From positions 1 through 11,849 of the forward strand of contig JAGGWU010000048.1 of assembly GCA_021163465.1 (NCBI GenBank): 11,849 nucleotides of DNA. The letters run 5' to 3'. How positions within the stretch are numbered: the first letter of the stretch is position 1; every line of letters begins with the position of its first letter. Made by a program: the position numbers and the translations under genes. Shown one piece after another: positions 5,463 through 11,849 of this stretch. This DNA is from Candidatus Bipolaricaulota bacterium (GTDB lineage: Bacteria; Bipolaricaulota; Bipolaricaulia; Bipolaricaulales; Bipolaricaulaceae). The notes under the pieces were generated by a model. It worked only from the letters and a program-made list of their open reading frames with translations, had not been told where the DNA came from and made no database searches.

Positions 5463-5836
5463 CCAAAGAGGAAATCCTGCAAGCCATCGAGGAGATGTCG
5501 GTGAAGGAGCTGGCTGAGCTCGTAGCCGCCATCGAGGAGCGGTTCGGGGTCTCGGCCCAGGCCGTAGCGCCCGTGGCGGTGGCCGCGGCTCCGGGAGCCG
5601 GTGCCCCCGCTGCGGCCGAGGAGAAGACCACCGTGGATGTGGTGCTTACCTCCGTGGGCCAGCAGAAGATCCAGGTCATCAAGGCCGTCAAGGAGATCAC
5701 CGGCAAGGGCCTTAAGGAGGCCAAGGAGTTGGTGGACAAGCTCCCCGCGGTGATCAAGGCGGGCGCCGAGCCCGAGGAGGCCGAGGAGATCAAGAAGAAG
5801 CTCGAGGCCGTCGGGGCCGAGGTAGAACTCAAGTAG
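5459..5836 (+). CDS. rplL: 50S ribosomal protein L7/L12
   Basis: L7/L12 (125 residues) is the multi-copy stalk protein that recruits and stimulates translation GTPases such as EF-Tu. The N-terminal dimerisation domain (about 1-33) is followed by an Ala/Pro/Gly-rich hinge (about 36-54). The C-terminal factor-binding domain contains VIKAVKEITGKGLKEAKELV (about 77-96) and ends in AEVELK. AAGGAGG lies seven bases before the ATG. The overlap with rplJ suggests coupling, although more L12 than L10 must be made. Confidence 0.97.
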   Translation: MTKEEILQAIEEMSVKELAELVAAIEERFGVSAQAVAPVAVAAAPGAGAPAAAEEKTTVDVVLTSVGQQKIQVIKAVKEITGKGLKEAKELVDKLPAVIKAGAEPEEAEEIKKKLEAVGAEVELK

Positions 5837-5846
5837 CCGGGAATCC

Positions 5847-5882
5847 GGGGAGGTGAGGGGGCCCTGGGGCCCCTTTTGTCCT
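5847..5882 (+). promoter_or_regulatory. SD-hairpin-AUG arrangement and possible attenuator before rpoB
   Basis: GGAGGTGA (5849-5856), a full anti-SD complement, lies 26 bases before the rpoB ATG at 5883, which is too far for ordinary use. Between them GGGGCC (5858-5863), loop CTGG and GGCCCC (5868-5873) form a 6-bp all-GC hairpin followed by TTTT (5874-5877). If the hairpin folds, the SD-to-AUG distance becomes about ten bases. The same hairpin plus TTTT looks like a weak intrinsic terminator, and in E. coli the rplL-rpoB gap holds an attenuator. Either or both roles are possible. Confidence 0.5.
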
Positions 5883-8800
5883 ATGGTAAAGGACAGGCGT
5901 TGGTACGGACGCTCGCGGTGGTGGATGGACCCGCCGTATCTCTTGGAGAGCCAGAAGCGCTCCTATGAGCGTTTCCTGGCGGAGGGGATCAGGGAGCTCT
6001 TCGAGGAGATCTCCCCCATCCGCTGCCCAGGGCGTGACGACCTGTATCTTGAGCTTATAGACCCTTCCCTGGGGGAGCCGAGGTATTCCGAGGAGGAGTG
6101 TCTCGACAAGGGCCTGACCTATGCCGCTCCCCTCCGGGTGACGGCCCGCCTTTGGGACGGGGGCAAGGTGGTGCGGGAGACGGAACTGTACCTTGCGGAT
6201 ATACCCCTCATGACCTCCCGGGCCACCTTCATCATCAACGGAACCCAGAACGCGATCGTGAACGAGCTCGCCCGTTCCCCCGGCCTCTACATCACCCAAG
6301 AGGGACCTACCCTCTACCGGGCCCACTTCCTCCCGGAGCTCGGGGCGTGGCTCGAGATCGATCTGGACGTGCGCCGCTGGACCCTGCGGACGAGTCTGGA
6401 TCGGCGGGCCAAGGTCCCCACCACCACCTTCCTGCGGGCCCTGGGGATGGAAACGGCCCAGATCCTCAAGCGCTACTCCATTCAGGTACCGCCCGAGGAG
6501 CTCCCCAACAAGGTGGGCGCGCTCCTTGCGGAAGACGTGGAGATGGGGGACGAGCGGTGGGAGACGGGGAGCGAGCTCACCCGGGAACGGGCGGAAGCGG
6601 CGGCCGCCGCGGGCCGTGCCCTGCGCCTGGTACACCCCGCGATCCAGAAATCCCTTTCCGAGGACAAGACCCAATCCCAAGAGGAGGCGATCCGTTACAT
6701 CTATCATCGGTTCCGCCCCTCCGATAGGCCCTCCCTGGCCCAGATGGAGGAGTATATCAGGGATTTCTATTTCAATCCCGAACGGTACCGCCTCACCAAG
6801 ATCGGGAGGTTCAAGCTCAACCGAAAGCTCGGCCTGGACCGGGAGGAGACCTACCTCACCCCGGAGGATATCTTCCGGGCGGTGGAACTCCTGTTGCGCG
6901 CCCCCGAAGACCCCAGGCTCCTCGACGAAAAGGATCATCTGGGCAACAAGCGCGTGCGGCTCCCGGGGGAGCAGGCCCAAGCGGCCCTGAGGGCGGGGCT
7001 TGTGCGCATGGCCCGCGTGGCCCAGGACAAGCTCTCCCGCTATGACCCCGAGGATAAGGACGCCATCCGCAAGATCATCTCCGCCCGCACGGTCCAGGCG
7101 GCGGTGAACGCCCTCTTCTACACCGGGCGGCTCTCCCAGTTCTTAGAGCAGACCAACCCCCTTTCCGAGCTGACCCATAAGCGCCGCCTCTCCGCTCTAG
7201 GAGGATCGCCCCAAGCCAAGCGGGCGAAGATCGAGGTCCGGGACGTCCACCCCTCCCATTACGCCAGGATCTGCCCCATCGAAACCCCGGAGGGCCAGAA
7301 CATCGGCCTCATCACCTCCATGGCAGTGTTCGTCCGGGTAAACGATTACGGCTTCCTTGAGGCGCCTTACGTCAAGGTGAAGAAGGGAAAGGTCACCGGG
7401 GAGATCGTGTACCTCATGGCGGACGAGGAGGAGAAGTACCTCATCGCCCCGGCCACCGTTCCCATAGATGAGAGGGGCTACATCCAGGGGGAGCTCGTCC
7501 CGGTGCGCACCGGCCGCGAGGAGATCCGGTTCGTGCCGCCGGAGGAAGCGGACTTCGTGGAGGTGGCCCCCCACGCCACCGTGGGGGTCTCGGCCTCGTT
7601 GATCCCCTTCCTGGAGCACGACGACGCCAACCGGGCCTTGATGGGCGCCAACATGCAGCGCCAGGCCGTGCCGCTTTTGCGGCCCCAAGCGCCCTTGGTG
7701 GGGACGGGGATGGAGCGGGTGGCGGCGGTGGACTCCGGGGCGGTAGTGGTGGCCGAGGAAGACGGGATCGTGGAGAAGGTGGATGCGCAAAAGGTGGTCG
7801 TCCGCACGAAAAAAGGGAAGAAGGTTTACAAGCTCGCCAACTTCGAGCGCTCCAACCAGGATACCATCGTGCACCATCGCCCCATCGTCTGGCCCGGTGA
7901 CAAGGTCAAAAAGGGCGATGTGTTGGCCGACTCCCTCTCCACCGATCACGGGGAGCTCGCCTTGGGGGCCAATCTGCTCGTGGGGTTCTTGTCTTTCGAG
8001 GGATATAACTACGAGGACGCGATCGTCATCTCCGAGAGGTTGGTGCGGGAGAACATCCTGGACTCCATCCACATCCAGGAGTTCGAGGTAACGGCGGAGG
8101 AGACGAAACTGGGGCCCGAGGAGATAACCGCCGACATCCCCGGCCTCTCCAACAAGGACCGCCGCAACCTCGACGAGCACGGGATCATCCGGGTGGGAAC
8201 CGAGGTCAGAACCGGGGACGTGCTGGTGGGGAAGGTAACCCCCAAAGGGGAGGCCGAACCCACCCCCGAGGAGAAGATCTTCCGGTCCATCTTCGGCGAG
8301 AAGATGAAGAGCTTCCGTAACACCTCCCTGCGCATGCCACCCATCTCCGGCACGGCCACGGTGATCCGGGTGAAGCGGTTCTCCCGCGCTCAGGGGGACG
8401 AGCTTGAGGCGGGGGTCAACGAGCTGGTGAAGGTTTACGTAGCCCAGCGCCGTCCCATCGCCGTTGGGGACAAGCTCGCTGGCCGGCACGGAAACAAGGG
8501 CGTGATCGCCAAGATCCTCCCCGTGGAGGATATGCCGTTTCTGCCCGATGGGACCCCGCTCGATGTGATCCTGAACCCACTTGGGGTCCCTTCCAGGATG
8601 AACCTGGGCCAGATCTTCGAGACGCACCTTGGGTGGCTGTGCAAGCTCCGGGGGGAGAAGGCGGCCACACCCCCCTTCGATGGGGCAAAGGAAGAAGAGA
8701 TCCTGAAAGAGCTTCATGAGGAGAGGGCCAAGGTGGGCCTTGCCGCCGGGGACAACATGGATGGAAAGGTGATCGTCCGGGACGGCCGCACGGGTGAGCC

Positions 8801-9194
8801 CTTCGAGCAACCGATCACCGTGGGCTACATGTACATCATGAAGCTCGAGCACATTGCCGCCGACAAGATCCATGCCCGTTCCACCGGCCCCTATGCCCTC
8901 ATCACCCAACAGCCCTTGGGGGGCAAGGCCCAATTCGGCGGCCAGCGCCTGGGGGAGATGGAGGTCTGGGCCCTGGAGGCGTACGGGGCGGCCTCGCTCT
9001 TGCAGGAGATGCTCACGGTGAAATCCGACGACACCAAGGGGAGGGTCCAACTCTATAAGGCGATCCTGAAGGGGGAAGAATTCCCCCGCCCGGGGATCCC
9101 CGAATCCTTCAAGGTCCTGTGGCGGGAGCTCCAGGGGCTTTGTCTCTCACCCAAGGCTTACGATCGGCGGGGCAAGGAGTTGGATATCGTGTGA
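5883..9194 (+). CDS. rpoB: DNA-directed RNA polymerase subunit beta
   Basis: The beta subunit (1103 residues from this start) forms half of the RNA polymerase active-site cleft. Standard blocks are present: PYLLESQKRSYERFL near the N-terminus, the rifampicin-region LSQFLEQTNPLSELTHKRRL (417-436), CPIETPEGQNIGL, IPFLEHDDANRALMGANMQR, GDKLAGRHGNKGV with the two conserved lysines (864, 872), and a complete C-terminus with TQQPLGGKAQFGGQR and EAYGAASLLQEMLTVKSDD. Large lineage insertions are absent. The segment after SALG (441-450, GSPQAKRAKI) departs from the normally conserved fork-loop-2 sequence, and NGTQNA replaces NGTERV at 119-124. An in-frame GTG at 5853 lies inside the SD, so the ATG is preferred. 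rpoC does not follow. Confidence 0.96.
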   Translation: MVKDRRWYGRSRWWMDPPYLLESQKRSYERFLAEGIRELFEEISPIRCPGRDDLYLELIDPSLGEPRYSEEECLDKGLTYAAPLRVTARLWDGGKVVRETELYLADIPLMTSRATFIINGTQNAIVNELARSPGLYITQEGPTLYRAHFLPELGAWLEIDLDVRRWTLRTSLDRRAKVPTTTFLRALGMETAQILKRYSIQVPPEELPNKVGALLAEDVEMGDERWETGSELTRERAEAAAAAGRALRLVHPAIQKSLSEDKTQSQEEAIRYIYHRFRPSDRPSLAQMEEYIRDFYFNPERYRLTKIGRFKLNRKLGLDREETYLTPEDIFRAVELLLRAPEDPRLLDEKDHLGNKRVRLPGEQAQAALRAGLVRMARVAQDKLSRYDPEDKDAIRKIISARTVQAAVNALFYTGRLSQFLEQTNPLSELTHKRRLSALGGSPQAKRAKIEVRDVHPSHYARICPIETPEGQNIGLITSMAVFVRVNDYGFLEAPYVKVKKGKVTGEIVYLMADEEEKYLIAPATVPIDERGYIQGELVPVRTGREEIRFVPPEEADFVEVAPHATVGVSASLIPFLEHDDANRALMGANMQRQAVPLLRPQAPLVGTGMERVAAVDSGAVVVAEEDGIVEKVDAQKVVVRTKKGKKVYKLANFERSNQDTIVHHRPIVWPGDKVKKGDVLADSLSTDHGELALGANLLVGFLSFEGYNYEDAIVISERLVRENILDSIHIQEFEVTAEETKLGPEEITADIPGLSNKDRRNLDEHGIIRVGTEVRTGDVLVGKVTPKGEAEPTPEEKIFRSIFGEKMKSFRNTSLRMPPISGTATVIRVKRFSRAQGDELEAGVNELVKVYVAQRRPIAVGDKLAGRHGNKGVIAKILPVEDMPFLPDGTPLDVILNPLGVPSRMNLGQIFETHLGWLCKLRGEKAATPPFDGAKEEEILKELHEERAKVGLAAGDNMDGKVIVRDGRTGEPFEQPITVGYMYIMKLEHIAADKIHARSTGPYALITQQPLGGKAQFGGQRLGEMEVWALEAYGAASLLQEMLTVKSDDTKGRVQLYKAILKGEEFPRPGIPESFKVLWRELQGLCLSPKAYDRRGKELDIV

Positions 9195-9628
9195 CGGGGG
9201 AGTTCGAGCGGGCGGCCGGCTACCTTCTTTTTCGGGAACGGGGAGGGAAACGGGAATACCTCCTCGTACGTAACAAAAACGGTCGGCATTGGGGCTTCCC
9301 CAAAGGACGTGTTGAGGCGGGGGAGACCCCTCAAGAGGCTGCCCGCCGGGAGGTTTTGGAAGAGGTGGGGATAAGGGACCTCCGGCCCGTCCCCGGTTTT
9401 TCCCGTACCATCAATTACAGCTTCATCCGCAACGGAAAGCTTATCCACAAGGAAGTTACCTATTTCCTGGCGGAGACCCAGGAAGAGGGGGTATTGAATG
9501 CCGAAGAACTTGTGGATATGCGCTGGCTTCCGTTTGCCCGGGCCCTGGCTACCCTTACCTTCCCGGAACAGCAGGGGGTGCTGAAGGAAGCGGAAGAGGC
9601 CTTGGCCCACCAAAAGGGGAGAAGCTGA
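9191..9628 (+). CDS. Nudix hydrolase, Ap4A hydrolase-like
   Basis: A 145-residue Nudix enzyme, which would cleave a nucleoside diphosphate linked to another group. The Nudix box is perfect: G39, E45, R53 E54, E57 E58, G60, I61, with the metal-binding REVLEE core. The context HWGFPKGRVE and a late EELVDMRWLPF (Ap4A-hydrolase type, as in NUDT2) suggest a dinucleoside tetraphosphatase, but substrate cannot be read with certainty. I chose the GTG at 9191, which overlaps the rpoB stop (GTGA) and follows AAGGAG by 11 bases; an ATG 72 bases upstream lies deep in rpoB. The coupling to rpoB is unusual, since rpoC normally occupies this place. Confidence 0.88.
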   Translation: MTGEFERAAGYLLFRERGGKREYLLVRNKNGRHWGFPKGRVEAGETPQEAARREVLEEVGIRDLRPVPGFSRTINYSFIRNGKLIHKEVTYFLAETQEEGVLNAEELVDMRWLPFARALATLTFPEQQGVLKEAEEALAHQKGRS

Positions 9629-9634
9629 GAACCG

Positions 9635-10960
9635 ATGGAAACAGAGCTTTCGGCGGGATCCGTGGAGCTTTGGGCCGCGTTAGGGGTCTTCCTGGCGGCC
9701 TACATCCTGATTTTCACCGAGAGGATCCACCGCACCATCGCCGCCTTGATCGGCGCGGTGGCCATGGTGCTTGTGGGAACCTTCCTCGGGTTCTACGACC
9801 AGGGCGCGGCCCTTGCCTCCATCGATTTCGGGACCCTGTTTTTGGTGGTGGGGATGATGGTCATGGTGGCCATCCTGGAGGGGACCGGGGCCACCCAATA
9901 CCTGGCCATCAAGATCGCTCAGGCCTCCCGGGGCCGGCCTTTTTTGCTTCTCGCGGGCTTGGGGGCCTTTACCGCCGGGGCCTCGGCGTTTTTGGACAAC
10001 GTTACCACCATGGTCCTCATCGCCCCCCTCACCATCTCCATCGCCGACATCCTCGACCTCTCGCCCCTCCCCTTCCTCACCACCGAGGCGGCGTTCGCGG
10101 TGATAGGGGGGTTGGCCACGTTGGTAGGGGATCCGGCGAACATCATCATCGGCTCGGGTTCCGGTTTCGGCTTCGTGGACTTCTTGGTGCATCTTGCGCC
10201 GGTGGCGGCAGCGGTATGGCTCGGTTCCCTGGCCGTCTTCCTCCTCATCTTCCGGGATTTCGTGCGCAAACGTCCCAAGAACGTGGAAAAGCTCATGGAG
10301 ATCGATGCCAGGAAGGCCCTGGAGGACCCCGCGGGGGCACGGCGGATGGGCCTGGTGCTCGGGGTGGTGATCCTCCTTTATCTTGCCCACCAATGGCTGG
10401 GCCTGGAACCCGCTACCGTGGCCATGTTGGGTGCGGCCTTGGCCTTGGTCGTGGTCCGCCCAGACGTGCGGAGGATCCTTTCGGAGGTGGAATGGAGTGC
10501 GGTTTTCTTTTATGGAGCCTTGTTCGTTTTGGTGGGGGGGCTGGAGCACGTGGGGATTCTGAAAGAGTTGGCCCTCGTCTTCCAGAGATTCGCCGCGGGT
10601 AACATCCTGATCGCCTCGGTGATCCTCCTTTGGGGCGCGGGGATCCTCTCGGCGGTGGTGGACAACGTCGCCCTGGTGATCGCCCTGGTACCCGTGCTCC
10701 AGCGGCTGTCGGACCTGGGGCTTCCACCGGAACATCTCACGCCGCTTTGGTGGAGCCTGGCCATCGGGGCGGTGCTTGGGGGATTGGCCACCCCCATCGG
10801 CTCTTCGGCCACCGTGGTCACCATCTCCATTTCAGAACGCACCGAAACCCCCATCGATGCGCGCCGCTGGATGGCGGTGGGGGTACCCGCCTGGTTCGTG
10901 GGCCTTTCCCTGGGGACCCTGTTCGTGGTCTGGGGTGTCCTCTCGGGGTTCTACGCATGA
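9635..10960 (+). CDS. ArsB/NhaD-type membrane permease, first of a tandem pair
   Basis: A 441-residue polytopic inner-membrane transporter of the ion transporter superfamily (arsenite permease/NhaD/P-protein group). It is strongly hydrophobic, with about 10-12 membrane segments. Two half-repeats are visible: FLDNVTTMVLIAP (119-131) with GGLATLVGDPANIII (158-172) in the first half, and VVDNVALVIALVP (341-353) with GGLATPIGSSATVV (382-395) in the second. These are the substrate-binding hairpin regions of the family. A charged loop (about 207-237) joins the halves. The substrate could be Na+/H+, arsenite or an organic anion; the sequence does not decide. No arsR, arsC or arsA lies nearby. It starts six bases after the Nudix stop and overlaps the next gene by ATGA. 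Confidence 0.85.
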   Translation: METELSAGSVELWAALGVFLAAYILIFTERIHRTIAALIGAVAMVLVGTFLGFYDQGAALASIDFGTLFLVVGMMVMVAILEGTGATQYLAIKIAQASRGRPFLLLAGLGAFTAGASAFLDNVTTMVLIAPLTISIADILDLSPLPFLTTEAAFAVIGGLATLVGDPANIIIGSGSGFGFVDFLVHLAPVAAAVWLGSLAVFLLIFRDFVRKRPKNVEKLMEIDARKALEDPAGARRMGLVLGVVILLYLAHQWLGLEPATVAMLGAALALVVVRPDVRRILSEVEWSAVFFYGALFVLVGGLEHVGILKELALVFQRFAAGNILIASVILLWGAGILSAVVDNVALVIALVPVLQRLSDLGLPPEHLTPLWWSLAIGAVLGGLATPIGSSATVVTISISERTETPIDARRWMAVGVPAWFVGLSLGTLFVVWGVLSGFYA

Positions 10961-11849
10961 TCCCCGCCGTCGCGAGCGTCATCTTCCTCGCCACATATGC
11001 CCTCATCTTCTCGGGAAGGGTGCACCGCACCATCGCGGCGCTGGCGGGGGCGGTGGCGATGATAGCCACGGGGATCGGCCTTGGCTTTTACGATTTCGAC
11101 CTCGCCGTGGAGGCGGTGGACTTCAACACGGTGGGGCTCCTTTTGGGGATGATGACCATCGTGGGCATCATCCAGCCCACCGGGGCCTTCCAGTACTTCG
11201 CCATCCGCCTTTCCCGGATGAGCCGGGGGCGACCGTGGCTCCTTTTTTTGGGGCTTTCGTGGTTCACCGCCCTGGTCTCCACGGTCTTGGACAACGTGAC
11301 CACGGTGGTGATAGTGGCCCCGGTGACGGTCTCTATCGCCGAAGTCCTTGGGGTAAACCCAGTGCCCTTCCTTTTAGGGGAGGCGGTCCTCTCCAATATC
11401 GGGGGGGTGGCCACGTTGGTGGGGGATCCCCCCAATATCATCATCGGTTCGGCGGCTGGGTTCTCCTTCAACGCCTTCCTCACACACCTCGGGCCGGTTG
11501 TCCTCGCCGTGCTTCTGGTATCCACCGCCTTGTTCCCCCTCTTTTTCCGGCGGGAGCTGTGGAAGAGGCCGGAAAACTTGGAGAACCTGGAGCGGCTGGA
11601 CGCGAGGCGGGCCCTGGTGGATCCGGCGACCATGCGGAAGATGTTTTGGGTCTTGGGATTTACCGTGCTCCTTTACTTCGTGCACGAGCCTTTGCACCTT
11701 CCTCCGGGCCTCGTGGCCCTGATCGGCGGCGCCTTGGGGCTCCTCTGGGTACGTCCCAAGGTGGAAGAGGTGATGAACTTCATCCACTGGGATGTGCTGC
11801 TTTTTTTCATCGGCCTTTTCGTGGTGGTAGGGGGACTGGAGTCCGCGGG
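10957..11849 (+). CDS. ArsB/NhaD-type membrane permease, second of a tandem pair (cut by window edge)
   Basis: The frame is open from the ATG at 10957 to the right edge, giving 297 residues of a protein clearly paralogous to the upstream permease. Matching landmarks include RVHRTIAALAGAVAM (21-35; RIHRTIAALIGAVAM in the first), GFYDF, SRGRPWLL, LDNVTTVVIVAP (111-122), GGVATLVGDPPNIIIGS (149-165), and a charged central loop followed by a new hydrophobic block and the start of the second half (HWDVLLFFIGLFVVVGGLE, 278-296). The start overlaps the upstream stop by four bases, so the two are translated together. Tandem expression suggests a heterodimer or related substrates. The missing part should contain the second DNVAL-type and GGLATPIG-type motifs. 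Confidence 0.85.
   Translation, partial: MIPAVASVIFLATYALIFSGRVHRTIAALAGAVAMIATGIGLGFYDFDLAVEAVDFNTVGLLLGMMTIVGIIQPTGAFQYFAIRLSRMSRGRPWLLFLGLSWFTALVSTVLDNVTTVVIVAPVTVSIAEVLGVNPVPFLLGEAVLSNIGGVATLVGDPPNIIIGSAAGFSFNAFLTHLGPVVLAVLLVSTALFPLFFRRELWKRPENLENLERLDARRALVDPATMRKMFWVLGFTVLLYFVHEPLHLPPGLVALIGGALGLLWVRPKVEEVMNFIHWDVLLFFIGLFVVVGGLESA

Noticed and set aside
5853..5882. GTG at 5853 as the rpoB start
   Set aside because: It lies inside the SD itself and would add ten residues encoded by the hairpin with no counterpart in RpoB. The ATG at 5883 gives an N-terminus like that of Thermotoga.
7131..7190. Natural rifampicin resistance from Glu at the position of E. coli Asp516
   Set aside because: Glu422 replaces Asp, but the other main contact residues (His432, Ser437) are kept. 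One conservative change does not support a resistance claim.
5829..9050. Long minus-strand open frames opposite rpoB
   Set aside because: They are explained by the codon bias of rpoB, have no SD or family motif, and lie opposite a certain gene.
9119..9190. Upstream ATG giving a longer Nudix protein
   Set aside because: The added 24 residues would be read from inside rpoB in another frame and do not resemble the family. The overlapping GTG with an upstream AAGGAG is a better start.

Overview
This is a core-genome stretch from a GC-rich bacterium. It holds the end of a primary sigma factor gene, a cluster of tRNA genes, and a long translation/transcription operon: tuf, rpmG, tRNA-Trp, secE, nusG, rplK, rplA, rplJ, rplL, rpoB. 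A Nudix hydrolase and two tandem ArsB/NhaD-type membrane permeases follow; the second permease runs off the right edge. Coding sequence is tightly packed, with strong Shine-Dalgarno sites and repeated 4-base start/stop overlaps. I see no mobile element, CRISPR array or phage gene.

The organism cannot be fixed from sequence alone. NusG carries the large inserted domain best known from Thermotoga, while base composition is much more GC-rich than typical Thermotogales. RpoB is short (about 1103 residues), without the big lineage insertions. A deep-branching, possibly thermophilic lineage near Thermotogota, such as Bipolaricaulota (Acetothermia/OP1), would fit. That is inference.

Layout: (1) 1-396, minus strand, 5' part of rpoD, with a good sigma-70-type promoter at 457-485. 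(2) 397-609, divergent control region with several small inverted repeats. (3) 610-930, tRNA-Thr(UGU), tRNA-Tyr(GUA) and tRNA-Thr(GGU), then a terminator-like hairpin. (4) 992-2658, tuf, rpmG, tRNA-Trp(CCA) and secE. (5) 2671-9194, nusG, rplKAJL and rpoB, ending without rpoC. (6) 9191-11849, a Nudix hydrolase translationally coupled to rpoB, then two paralogous permeases coupled to each other.

Genes in the main operon supply elongation (EF-Tu), ribosomal stalk and 50S proteins (L33, L11, L1, L10, L7/L12), the Sec channel (SecE), transcription elongation (NusG) and the RNA polymerase beta subunit. This order is ancient and widely conserved. The departures from it are the most interesting content: a noncanonical switch I in EF-Tu, a noncanonical fork-loop-2 segment in RpoB, an SD-hairpin-AUG arrangement before rpoB, replacement of rpoC by a Nudix/permease set, and a TAAAAT box at a near-constant distance before all four tRNA genes. 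I found no clear new multi-gene system.
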